From positions 4,464,001-4,528,000 of the forward strand of contig NZ_CP126084.1 in the NCBI RefSeq assembly GCF_030122845.1: 64,000 nucleotides of DNA, in the 5' to 3' direction. The DNA is from Paenibacillus woosongensis (lineage in GTDB: Bacteria > Bacillota > Bacilli > Paenibacillales > Paenibacillaceae). This document shows, piece after piece, positions 28,291-36,231 of this stretch. The position numbers were made by a program, and so were the translations under genes. Positions within the stretch are counted from its first letter, which is position 1. Every line of letters starts with the position of its first letter. The notes beneath the pieces are model-generated. The model saw only the letters and a program-made list of their open reading frames with translations, made no database searches and was not told the origin of the DNA.

Positions 28291-28318
28291 AAAAAAGACA
28301 CAGGCATCCCCCTGTGTC
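28291..28318 (-). terminator. Terminator in the hflX leader (possible attenuator)
   Basis: On the minus strand, GACACAGG..CCTGTGTC is followed by TTTTTT, about 55 nt before the hflX start. No other minus-strand gene lies just upstream, so it most likely acts on the hflX transcript. Confidence 0.7.
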
Positions 28319-28408
28319 ATGCAAACAAGATTGCCGCGGCATCCCGCCTACGGCAAATAGCGCTCACCGTCAGCGGACAGCAAGCAGCGATCGGCATATT
28401 CTATTATA
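28317..28408 (-). promoter_or_regulatory. hflX leader with -10 element and possible 26-aa upstream ORF
   Basis: A TATAAT (28408-28403, minus strand) is followed by a frame starting ATGCCGATCGCTGC at 28397 and ending in TGA at 28317-28319, at the edge of the terminator stem. The rest of the gap (28410-28697) shows a GCCCTG/CAGGGC hairpin near 28444-28457 but no gene. The upstream ORF lacks a well-placed Shine-Dalgarno, so it is tentative. Confidence 0.35.
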
Positions 28409-28697
28409 AAGATCCCCTTTATGATAGCACACCTATCCCGTTTGCCCTGCACAGGGCAGAGCCTTTGAGCACTATTCAATTAGCCGCGCAAAGTGGTATA
28501 ACGGAATTTAATGTAAATCACAGGGAACCCTCCGTTCTTGTTAAGAAGTATTTTCATATTAACATAATTTACAAAAGGGCACAATGAAGAGAAAATTGCG
28601 GAGCAGCGTCTAAGCCGAACCATTTTGGAATAGTAAAACAATATAGCGAAACCATTTGCATTTTAGTTGCGTTTATATTGTGAAGGAGGCTTGCCAT

Positions 28698-29114
28698 ATG
28701 TCTGATTTCGGTTTTTCACCTATGGGATTTTTTAATACGATGTCCACTCTTTTCCCCATTATTTTCATCATTATATTTGGAATAATCATCGCTGTATTCA
28801 TCTCAAACGGAGTCAAATACGTCCAAAACAAGCGCTCGCCCCAGGAATCGGTTTTTGCCACCGTCGTATCAAAGCGCACATACGTAGAGCATCATTCCAG
28901 CCACCATGCGGACGATCACATGCACTCCTCTACATCGCGGACCCACTATTACATCACCCTGCAATTCGACAATGGAGACCGTAAAGAGTATCTTGACGTC
29001 AAGAACCTGTACGGGCTCGTCGCCGAAGGTGATACCGGATATGCTCTTGTGCAGGGCGAATGGATTGTCGCCTTCGAGCGAAGTATGGAGAGAAGCCGGG
29101 AGAGAGCTTATTAG
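28698..29114 (+). CDS. DUF2500-type membrane protein
   Basis: A 138-residue protein. One N-terminal membrane helix (about residues 15-37, TLFPIIFIIIFGIIIAVFIS) is followed by a soluble domain of DUF2500 pattern: ATVVSKRTYVEHH, a His-rich loop HHADDHMH, YYITLQFDNGDRKEY and a C-terminal GDTGYALVQGEWIVAFER. Function unknown. AAGGAGG lies 10 nt before the ATG at 28698; the longer frame to 28656 lacks a ribosome site. The His-rich loop could bind metal, which is speculation. Confidence 0.75.
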   Translation: MSDFGFSPMGFFNTMSTLFPIIFIIIFGIIIAVFISNGVKYVQNKRSPQESVFATVVSKRTYVEHHSSHHADDHMHSSTSRTHYYITLQFDNGDRKEYLDVKNLYGLVAEGDTGYALVQGEWIVAFERSMERSRERAY

Positions 29115-29217
29115 GATTACAATAACCGGATTGCGGGGCTAGCTGCCCCGCCTCCGATGATTTCGGGATCAAAGAGAGCTCAAGCGGATTGCGATAACTA
29201 AGGCAGGCTTATAAAAA

Positions 29218-30150
29218 TCAATTGACCGGCAACCCCTGAGCCTGGGCATAATTGCCCCAATGCGGCTTGCGACCGTCGATATCGCGGTAGCCGTACTCGT
29301 CGGACAGGCTCCAGCTTGACCATACCCGTCCCGCTTTCGCAGCAACCTGAGGATCGGCAGCAAGCGCAGCGATTCCTTGCGCCAGGAAATACGGCGTTTC
29401 CGATTCGGCATAATGCGGCTCTTGGGCGATGGCGTCCTGCCAGTTTTCCTCTTCTACGCCGAAATGCTCCAGCATTTGCTCCGACCGCAGAAATCCCGGC
29501 GTTACCGCTAATGCAGTCACATGATAGGGGCGCAGCTCTTCGTTCATGGCGGCTGCCAAGTGGATCGGGGATATTTTGGCCAGGCTGTAATACAGATTAC
29601 CGCGATAGTTGTAGCTTATCCCATCCGTAACCTCAATGATGAGCCCCGACTGCCGTGCAACCATTAACGGCGCTCCATAGTAGCTCGTAATCATATGGCC
29701 TCTGACCGCCCGTTCCTGCATAAGCAGCCCCTTCGCCAAGGAGGATTCCCAGAAGGGAACGCCCCACTCGGTTAAATGCTCGCCGCCCCATAAATCATTC
29801 ACAAGAATGTCCAACTGTCCCTCCTGCTCTGTGCGAACCTGCTCAAACAAGGCTTTCACTTCTTCTTCCACCGTATGGTCCGTCCGGACGGGGATTCCTT
29901 TGCCTCCGCAAGCCGTAACCAGTTCGGCCGTATCCTCGATCGTCTCGGAGCGCTGCAGATCGGATGGATTCCCGCGAACGCTTCGCCCTGTGCAGTATAC
30001 GGTAGCTCCTGCTGTTCCCAGCGTCACCGCTATTGCTCGTCCAGCCCCTCTTGTCGCACCAGCCACGACGGCCACCTTTCCTTGCAAAGAATTTCGATTT
30101 ACGCTCGTCATTAAGCTGTCCAGCCGTTCCCTCTCCAGTTTCGTATTCAT
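29218..30150 (-). CDS. Short-chain dehydrogenase/reductase (SDR)
   Basis: A 310-residue SDR with the NAD(P)-binding GATRGAGRA (about 31-39), the variant NDLWGG in place of NNAG, and the catalytic YYSLAK with Tyr188 and Lys192. The usual catalytic Ser position reads Thr (EVTDG). The set of insertions resembles DHRS1-like dehydrogenases. Substrate unknown. ATG at 30150 is preceded by GGGAGGG; a TTG lies two codons upstream. Confidence 0.88.
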   Translation of the reverse strand: MNTKLERERLDSLMTSVNRNSLQGKVAVVAGATRGAGRAIAVTLGTAGATVYCTGRSVRGNPSDLQRSETIEDTAELVTACGGKGIPVRTDHTVEEEVKALFEQVRTEQEGQLDILVNDLWGGEHLTEWGVPFWESSLAKGLLMQERAVRGHMITSYYGAPLMVARQSGLIIEVTDGISYNYRGNLYYSLAKISPIHLAAAMNEELRPYHVTALAVTPGFLRSEQMLEHFGVEEENWQDAIAQEPHYAESETPYFLAQGIAALAADPQVAAKAGRVWSSWSLSDEYGYRDIDGRKPHWGNYAQAQGLPVN

Positions 30151-30254
30151 GTTCAATCATTCCCTCCCGGTGATTTGTACGGTATTCCTCTATAGGTTAC
30201 CCCAGTATATATGACATCTTTTGTCTTATATCACGAACGAAAGAAATCTAAGCC

Positions 30255-30300
30255 AAAAAAGACCCTCAGACAGCATGATTTCCATGCCCGCGGGTCTCTC
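30255..30300 (-). terminator. Terminator downstream of the dioxygenase gene
   Basis: On the minus strand, AGACCC..CATG..CATG..GGGTCT is followed by TTTTTTT. Confidence 0.65.
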
Positions 30301-30344
30301 TTGGGTCGTGCTAACAATCTATTTATCAGGCTTATAAGCAACGG

Positions 30345-31319
30345 TTATTGTACGGTATCCAGCGGCTTCAGATGAGCCTCGATCTGCTCGCGCTTCGCCT
30401 CCAGAAAGGGCGGAAGAGCAAGGGATTCACCTAAATGCTCGATATCCTCATCTGTGTCAAAGCCCGGGCCATCCGTAGCGATCTCGAACAATATGCCGTT
30501 CGGTTCTCTAAAATACAGCGACCGGAAGTAGAAGCGGTCCACATAACCGGAGCTAGCGATTCTCGCCGCTTTCAGCTGGGTGACCCAGGCGCGCAGCTCC
30601 TCCTCATTCTCTACGCGGAAAGCCACATGATGCACGCCGCCGCGGCCAAGGCGTTCCTTCGGCAGGTCATTCCGCTCTTCAATATGCACTTCAGCTCCTG
30701 TCCCGCCTTCTCCGGTCTCAAATACTTGAATATCCGGCTGCCCAGGAACGCTGGACGGGTATTGCCCTTTCTTCCGGAAGCCCATCAATGCGGTCAGCAC
30801 AGAAACCGTTCGCTCGGCACTCGCTACCGTTAATTGCACCGGACCCAGGCCCGTAATCCCGTACTCTGCGGGGACGACGCTTTTTTCCCAAGGTATGCCG
30901 CCCTGAACGCCTTCATTGTGCTCGTCGGAAACGAGGATCAATCTTTGGCCTTCAAAATCGGTGAAAGCCAGCGTCGCTCTTCCTGCCCGCTCGGTAATGT
31001 CTCCATGCTCCACGCCATGCTCGTCCAGCCTTTTGCTCCAATAAGCCAATGCGGCATCATTCGGCACTCGCAAGGAGATGGCCGAGATGCAGTCATTCCC
31101 GTCCCGGTTGCGGCCTGCCACTGGAATTTCGAAGAACGTCAGCTCCGTTCCGGGGTTACCTTTCCCATCACCATAGAACAGATGATATACAGAGACATCG
31201 TCCTGATTCACCGTCTTCTTGACTAAACGCAATCCCAGCACCTTCGTATAAAACTCAAAGTTGTTCTGAGCATTCGCGGTAATGGCGGATACGTGGTGAA
31301 TTCCTTTAAAATGCATCAT
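30345..31319 (-). CDS. Ring-cleaving dioxygenase, MhqO/MhqE-like (VOC family)
   Basis: A 324-residue protein made of two vicinal-oxygen-chelate modules. The metal ligands are recognisable: His in FKGIHHVSAIT, His in GVHHVAFRV and Glu in GILFEIATDGPGF. B. subtilis homologues (MhqO, MhqE) open hydroquinone rings and are induced by quinones through the MarR-type repressor MhqR. Here a MarR gene lies 48 nt upstream on the same strand, which fits that scheme. GGAGGGATCA precedes the ATG at 31319; an upstream ATG at 31331 overlaps this ribosome site. Confidence 0.88.
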   Translation of the reverse strand: MMHFKGIHHVSAITANAQNNFEFYTKVLGLRLVKKTVNQDDVSVYHLFYGDGKGNPGTELTFFEIPVAGRNRDGNDCISAISLRVPNDAALAYWSKRLDEHGVEHGDITERAGRATLAFTDFEGQRLILVSDEHNEGVQGGIPWEKSVVPAEYGITGLGPVQLTVASAERTVSVLTALMGFRKKGQYPSSVPGQPDIQVFETGEGGTGAEVHIEERNDLPKERLGRGGVHHVAFRVENEEELRAWVTQLKAARIASSGYVDRFYFRSLYFREPNGILFEIATDGPGFDTDEDIEHLGESLALPPFLEAKREQIEAHLKPLDTVQ

Positions 31320-31367
31320 TGATCCCTCCATGTTTGTAGATTGTGCATTTGAGCATGCTGATATGAT

Positions 31368-31808
31368 CTATTCTTGTTCCAGCGAAGCGTGCTGAACCTT
31401 CCGCAGCAAAGCAATAAGCTGCTTCTTCTCTTCCAGGTCAAGGCCATCGAAATGCGATGCCTGAAAATGCTCCTGTGCCGGAACAGCCTCGTTATACAGC
31501 TTGCGGCCTTGTTCGGTCAAAAACAAAGATTTCGTCTTCCAGGATTGCTTCCTTTCAATCCACCCCAGCTGTTCCATCTTCGAGAGCAGCTGCGTTATAT
31601 TCCCTTTGGTAACGAGCAGCCTATCTGCCAGCTCCTGTTGGGTAAGGCCTTCATGCGAACCGATTTGCACCAGGCAATCAAACTGCGCCGCTGTTAAATC
31701 CCAAGCCTTCAAATGCTGGTTCGACGCCCGCAGACTCTGATTATATATTCGGGATAACCGATACCATATAAGCAGCCCCAGACGTTCCTCCTGACGATCC
31801 ATGTCCAT
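31368..31808 (-). CDS. MarR family regulator (MhqR-like)
   Basis: A 146-residue regulator with the MarR winged helix: LTQQELADRLLVTKGNITQL as recognition helix region, then MEQLGWIERKQSWKTKSLFL as wing. It probably represses its own operon with the ring-cleaving dioxygenase and responds to quinone-like electrophiles, by analogy to MhqR. AGAGGTG lies 7 nt before the ATG. Confidence 0.88.
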   Translation of the reverse strand: MDMDRQEERLGLLIWYRLSRIYNQSLRASNQHLKAWDLTAAQFDCLVQIGSHEGLTQQELADRLLVTKGNITQLLSKMEQLGWIERKQSWKTKSLFLTEQGRKLYNEAVPAQEHFQASHFDGLDLEEKKQLIALLRKVQHASLEQE

Positions 31809-31866
31809 TGGCCATCACCTCTTTTCAAAGTAACTGTTGTTGTATAGATGAAATAGAATCAAGGGA

Positions 31867-32115
31867 TCAATTGTTGTGTTGATTGGTGTGTTGATTTACT
31901 TTGTAGTTCTCTGTTGCTATTATCAGTTTATATCTAAACTGATGAGATGTCAACCCCCTTTCCCTATGCAGGATTTTCATTAGAAACCATAGGATTAGCT
32001 TGACAGCCCGAGGATTAATGTAAATTCGGCTCTCTCCCTTAAATATGGAGTCTATCACTTTACTAAAAAGATCTCTTTCAATAATGCTGTAAAATGATTC
32101 AACATATGCATTCAT
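31867..32115 (-). pseudogene. IS3-type transposase fragment (end of DDE domain)
   Basis: The frame begins NAYVESFYSIIERDLF, which matches the region around the last catalytic Glu of IS3-family OrfB (typical NAYVESFHSILERD). After about 20 residues the similarity fades into AT-rich sequence, and no upstream DDE part is found. No terminal inverted repeats were identified. A relic. Confidence 0.55.
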
Positions 32116-32205
32116 ATTTAGCTCAAGTAACCATGATTTGATTATTTAAAATCGGAATGTATTTTATACAGCTAGTTATGCTCTTTTATAAAAAAACCAT
32201 GCGCT

Positions 32206-32282
32206 AAATGCAAAACATGCAGTTAGTTCCCTCTAACACGGCCAAAACCGATGAACTAACTGCAGGAAATACATCTAGTTAC
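32206..32282. repeat. Two copies of the dispersed intergenic repeat, inverted
   Basis: AAATGCAAAACATGCAGTTA (32207-32226) is followed by AACTAACTGCAGGAAATAC and ATCTAGTT (32255-32280). The second copy is itself framed by AACTA/TAGTT. Confidence 0.6.
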
Positions 32283-32483
32283 TTCTCCTGACCATCTGGG
32301 AACAGTCTTAAATCAGCAGTTTAATTTATTCGTGGGAAAGACTCCACTTATATTAGGTGGCCGTGAGGATTTTGCATTATTTATATGAAAAACGTTGTTA
32401 AACGAAAAAAATCCTGCACTTTCGCAGCATTCCTTCCAAGCAAGCCCACCCGATCAAAACTAACACTCCTCCCTTCAAAAAAA

Positions 32484-32513
32484 CATTAGCCCTGCTGCCT
32501 AGCAGGGCTAATG
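32484..32513 (-). terminator. Terminator of the beta-helix/discoidin gene
   Basis: CATTAGCCCTGCT and AGCAGGGCTAATG form a perfect stem; on the minus strand a seven-T run follows. Confidence 0.88.
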
Positions 32514-32560
32514 CTCTTACAAGCTTAACGCATTATTCAATTCAAGCTTCTCTCCAGCCT

Positions 32561-34762
32561 CTAGTTATAGACATTAAGTTCGTGGATCGACCACCAGTTG
32601 GAGGCTGTTCCGGTTTGCACGACCTTGATGTAGCGGGCTGTCTGCTGCCCGAAGCTGGCGGTGATAACCGCACCTGTACCGCTGCCGCTCGCTACGGCTC
32701 CGCCCCAGTTCGTGCCGTCATTCGAGACGTAGATCTCGTAGCCGCGGGCATAATCATCGTTGCTGCCCGTCGAGTCCATGACGATCTTCTTAAACATCTT
32801 CGAAGCTTTCATGTCGACGATAAGATATTGTCCTGGAGCCATGGCTGTCCCTGCACTCCAGCGCGTGGACGGGTTGCCATCAAGCATATTCGCAGACACA
32901 TCCCCACTGGAAGGCACCGAGCTGACCGTCCAGCCTGTGCGGCTGAGCGCCGTTTCGGTCCCGCCGCCGCTGCCCGTACCGGCAAACTCATTTACTGTCT
33001 GTCTCATTGCCCCAGCCGGAGAATTGGCATATACCCGGCCGCCGATATCGTTGATGACATGCGTAATTTCACTGCCCGGTACGCCGTTCAGCCAAATCGT
33101 CGTCGCATGGTGGAGCTTCACGCCTGGTACATTCGGAACTTCGATTGCGCTTTTAGCCTTGACGGCTGCATCCCTGAAGTACGAATAAACCCCAAGCCCC
33201 CAGGCTTCATGGTTCGTCACCGAATCCGCCACTTTGTAGGAGGCGTAACCGTTAACCGTGCCATTATGGCTCATCCACGAGGATTGGTTCGGCACATCGT
33301 AAGGGATTTCCGATTGATAAAAATAAGTGCGGCCGTTGTTGCCGTTCCAGAGCGTCTGATATTGATGATAATGCTCTACGAACAGCCCGTATATCGTGAC
33401 GTCATTTCCGTTAACGACCAGCCCGTTCTTCGTAACGTTCGTATTCCAGCCTACGCCGTCGCCATGGTCTCCGCGCCAGATCCAGAAATGATCGCCAATG
33501 ACGTGGTTACTGTTAATCTCCAGGCTGATGTCGGCCTTCCCAATGCCAGCCCCTCCCACTCTAAAGAACAGATCGTGGAGTGAGGTCGGGTTAACAGCAT
33601 GACTCTGCGAGCTGCCGCTCGGGCCAACCTGCAGCAAGGTAGGTGAATTGACAGGGCCGGCATCGAATAACAGCCCCGCTATTTTCACCCCGTCAACGTC
33701 GGCGACTTTCATCGCGGTAACGCCATTGTCCGGAATGAGCGTAGGCAGGCCGATCCCGAGAACGACCGTATTCGGATTGTTGATTTGAATCGTCTGATTC
33801 AAATGATACACGCCCGGAGTGAACAACAAATGCTTGCCTTGGCTCAGCGCCGAATTGATGCTTGCGGCCGTTGCGGTGCCAGGCTTGGCGATATAGAACT
33901 GGTCAATCGCAATCGAAGTGCCCGGCGTGGAGCCGTTAGCCCAGGTAGCGCCCTTCGTGTTCGTCTGCAGCGATGGAACGAAAACTTGGTATTGCCCTGC
34001 ATTGTTGATGTACAGATAAGGCTTCTCTCGTATGATTGGCGTTGTATTGACGACCGTATACGGCGGATCAGGGAAATTGCCTGACGGCGGATTGCTGTCG
34101 CCTACAAACACCATATTCCAAACGCCGTTTGTCCATTCAGAGTACCGGCTGTTTCTGGAGAACCACTGCTGCTGGGAAGCGGGCACGATTTTACCGTCGA
34201 TGATCGAATCAGCCAAATAGCCTCCGCTCGCCCAGCCTGCATTCCAGTAAGGATCAAAGTCGAACAAGTCCATCGAACCGGCGATATGCACCCGTCTCAT
34301 CGGCGCTGCCTGCGAAACGGCCCACTGTGTCTTGCCATTGGACGGCGTGATTTTGATATTCTCAATGGAGCGCCAGAAGTTCTGGGTCGCATTGGCATTA
34401 AACCACTGTGCATCCACATTGAACCCGCCGGTAATATTCACGTCATCCGGGTTCTGTCCGAGCCCTGCTACATGCGTATAGAAGCCCTCCCGAATGTTCA
34501 CATTGTACGACCCGGGTTTGAACAGGAGCGCGTACCGCTCCGTGCCAAACTGATTCTGTTCCTGAATATGGTAAATCGAATTTGCCACGTTCTGAATATC
34601 CGCAGTTGCCATGGAAGGATCAAATACATACACATTCGGGCCAAAAATGGTCGAATTCGCCTGACTGATCGGCGTAGCCGCCTGAGAAACCCCCGGATTG
34701 ACGGAGGATAAACCTAGAACAAGCGTTAAAGCTGCAATGACCGACATCATTTTCTTAGTCAT
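32561..34762 (-). CDS. Secreted right-handed beta-helix protein with C-terminal F5/8-type discoidin domain
   Basis: A 733-residue exported protein. The signal peptide (MTKKMMSVIAALTLVLGLSS, cut after SQAA) is followed by about 560 residues with short beta-helix-like repeats (NTVVLGIGLPTLIPDNGVTA, VKIAGLLFDAG, NDVTIYGLFVEHYH), a Gly/Thr linker (GTGSGGGTET) and a discoidin/CBM32-like domain from about residue 600 (DGNPSTRWS, YEIYVSNDGTNWG, ARYIKVVQTG). The architecture suggests a polysaccharide-active enzyme; homologues are sometimes mislabelled adenylyl cyclase. The substrate is not fixed. A cre-like site lies upstream (34879) and a sugar-import operon with its regulators precedes it. Confidence 0.8.
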   Translation of the reverse strand: MTKKMMSVIAALTLVLGLSSVNPGVSQAATPISQANSTIFGPNVYVFDPSMATADIQNVANSIYHIQEQNQFGTERYALLFKPGSYNVNIREGFYTHVAGLGQNPDDVNITGGFNVDAQWFNANATQNFWRSIENIKITPSNGKTQWAVSQAAPMRRVHIAGSMDLFDFDPYWNAGWASGGYLADSIIDGKIVPASQQQWFSRNSRYSEWTNGVWNMVFVGDSNPPSGNFPDPPYTVVNTTPIIREKPYLYINNAGQYQVFVPSLQTNTKGATWANGSTPGTSIAIDQFYIAKPGTATAASINSALSQGKHLLFTPGVYHLNQTIQINNPNTVVLGIGLPTLIPDNGVTAMKVADVDGVKIAGLLFDAGPVNSPTLLQVGPSGSSQSHAVNPTSLHDLFFRVGGAGIGKADISLEINSNHVIGDHFWIWRGDHGDGVGWNTNVTKNGLVVNGNDVTIYGLFVEHYHQYQTLWNGNNGRTYFYQSEIPYDVPNQSSWMSHNGTVNGYASYKVADSVTNHEAWGLGVYSYFRDAAVKAKSAIEVPNVPGVKLHHATTIWLNGVPGSEITHVINDIGGRVYANSPAGAMRQTVNEFAGTGSGGGTETALSRTGWTVSSVPSSGDVSANMLDGNPSTRWSAGTAMAPGQYLIVDMKASKMFKKIVMDSTGSNDDYARGYEIYVSNDGTNWGGAVASGSGTGAVITASFGQQTARYIKVVQTGTASNWWSIHELNVYN

Positions 34763-34878
34763 AGTAAAGACGCCTCCTCATACCTCATTTTATCTTTACG
34801 TACTCCTGCTATTCGTTGTTGCAGCCCTCGTCCAGAAGCCCAACCACCTCCTTGGTTTCCTTAAACTCATCTCCCTTC

Positions 34879-34892
34879 AGTAAGCGCTTCCA
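34879..34892 (-). promoter_or_regulatory. CcpA cre-like site upstream of the beta-helix gene
   Basis: TGGAAGCGCTTACT (minus strand) resembles the catabolite-response element consensus TGWAANCGNTNWCA, with mismatches mainly at the third and last positions. Confidence 0.45.
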
Positions 34893-35043
34893 AGTTGGCC
34901 GGCATCACCTCCCTTCCAGCCCGATATGAACGGATAACCTGCCGGATTGTTTTCATGGATACGCGCAATAGCTTAGTAACCTCAGCCTCCGCAGCATCTG
35001 CCGATCACAAATGAAATACGCGTAACGCATATACCCCGCCGAA

Positions 35044-36231
35044 TCACGGACACGCTTTATGTGTGTGGGCGCGGTGCTCCTGTCTGTATTCTGTCGGTGT
35101 GGCGTTATATTTTCTGCGGAAGACCTGTGTAAAATGCTTAACGTCCTGGTAACCGATCCGCTCGGAAATATCAGCCAGCTTCAGCTGCGGGTTGAGCAGC
35201 AGCAGCTTCGCCTGCTCCATGCGTAAATGGATGACGTATTCCTTGAAGCCATAACCCGTCTTCTGCTTGAAAACCTGGCTGAAATAGACAGGATTCAAAT
35301 AGACAATCGAGGCTACCTTCTCCAGCGACAGGTCGGTATTGTAATATGCCCGAATATATTGGATCGCCACCTCGATAATCTCGCTGCCTCCAGTCGCATA
35401 ATACTCGAATTCATGGCTCGCCGAATCCTGATGCATTCTCTGCACCTCACCGGGGACCTTATTGAAGTCATGCAGCATCCCGCTGTGCATAATTTGAAAG
35501 GGCACCCTCAAATATCGCTTCAAATTGCTGCGCAGCTCTTCAAGCAGACTCTCCAGCGATTTGCCTTCATCGACCGTAATTAGGCCGAGCAGGCTCTTGG
35601 CATCATAGGTCGTCACGAAGCCCCGTCCATACTGCGTCGTCAATTCAGACAGTACATTATCAATAATAAAATGCTCCAAATGAACGGCCCGGTCACTTTC
35701 CATCTTGACCATGATCAATTGAAACCGCGGGTGATTAGCGATTACAGCAGTCATATCCATCCCTCCAATGTCAAGACCGGAAGCCCAGCGCTGAAACATG
35801 GCTTCTCTCAGAAATTTCAAATTCGCCCGCAGCAGCTTCGATTCCCGCGCTTTTTCCGCTTCTTGATCGATAAGCTCCTTCAGCTTATCAATCATATCCC
35901 GCAGCAGGTCTTTACCGATCGGCTTAAGCAGATAATCGACCGCCCCGAGCTTAATGGCTTCTTTGGCGTAATTGAATTCCGAATATGCGGAAATAATGAC
36001 CCATTTGATGTGCGGATAACCGCGCCTCGATAGCTGCATCAATTCCAGCCCCGTCATGCCCGGCATCAAAATATCGGTCAGCACCGCATCGATCGGATGG
36101 CTGCGCAGCAGCTGCACCGCCTCCTCCGGATTGGCAGCCAGATAAACATCATAATGCGGATAAGCTCTCTGAATGGTGCGCATGATCCCTTCCCGGATCA
36201 CCGATTCGTCATCCACAATTAGAATTTTCAT
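35044..36231 (-). CDS. Response regulator with AraC-type DNA-binding domain (YesN-like)
   Basis: A 395-residue regulator with a receiver at 1-125 (Asp53 in VLTDILMPGMTG, Lys in LLKPIGKD), a middle linker domain, and a C-terminal AraC/XylS double HTH at about 285-385 (LSLEKVASIVYLNPVYFSQV, LADISERIGYQDVKHFTQVF). It overlaps the kinase gene by 23 nt. Such YesM/YesN pairs sense extracellular sugars and switch on the adjacent importer and hydrolases. The targets are probably the importer genes 38093-41330 and perhaps the beta-helix gene. Confidence 0.93.
   Translation of the reverse strand: MKILIVDDESVIREGIMRTIQRAYPHYDVYLAANPEEAVQLLRSHPIDAVLTDILMPGMTGLELMQLSRRGYPHIKWVIISAYSEFNYAKEAIKLGAVDYLLKPIGKDLLRDMIDKLKELIDQEAEKARESKLLRANLKFLREAMFQRWASGLDIGGMDMTAVIANHPRFQLIMVKMESDRAVHLEHFIIDNVLSELTTQYGRGFVTTYDAKSLLGLITVDEGKSLESLLEELRSNLKRYLRVPFQIMHSGMLHDFNKVPGEVQRMHQDSASHEFEYYATGGSEIIEVAIQYIRAYYNTDLSLEKVASIVYLNPVYFSQVFKQKTGYGFKEYVIHLRMEQAKLLLLNPQLKLADISERIGYQDVKHFTQVFRRKYNATPTEYRQEHRAHTHKACP

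Larger units (their letters stand above)
31809..32560. other. Gene-poor interval with IS remnant, dispersed repeats and a terminator
   Basis: It holds the marR promoter region (with CAAAGTAA at 31826 and TTACTTTG at 31896 as inverted words), a decayed transposase piece (32040-32115), two repeat copies (32206-32282) and the terminator of the next gene. No intact gene is seen. Confidence 0.6.

Noticed and set aside
31826-31903. CAAAGTAA/TTACTTTG inverted words as a MarR operator
   Set aside because: The arms are 8 bp and about 60 nt apart, unlike the compact palindromes of MarR sites; too weak to call.
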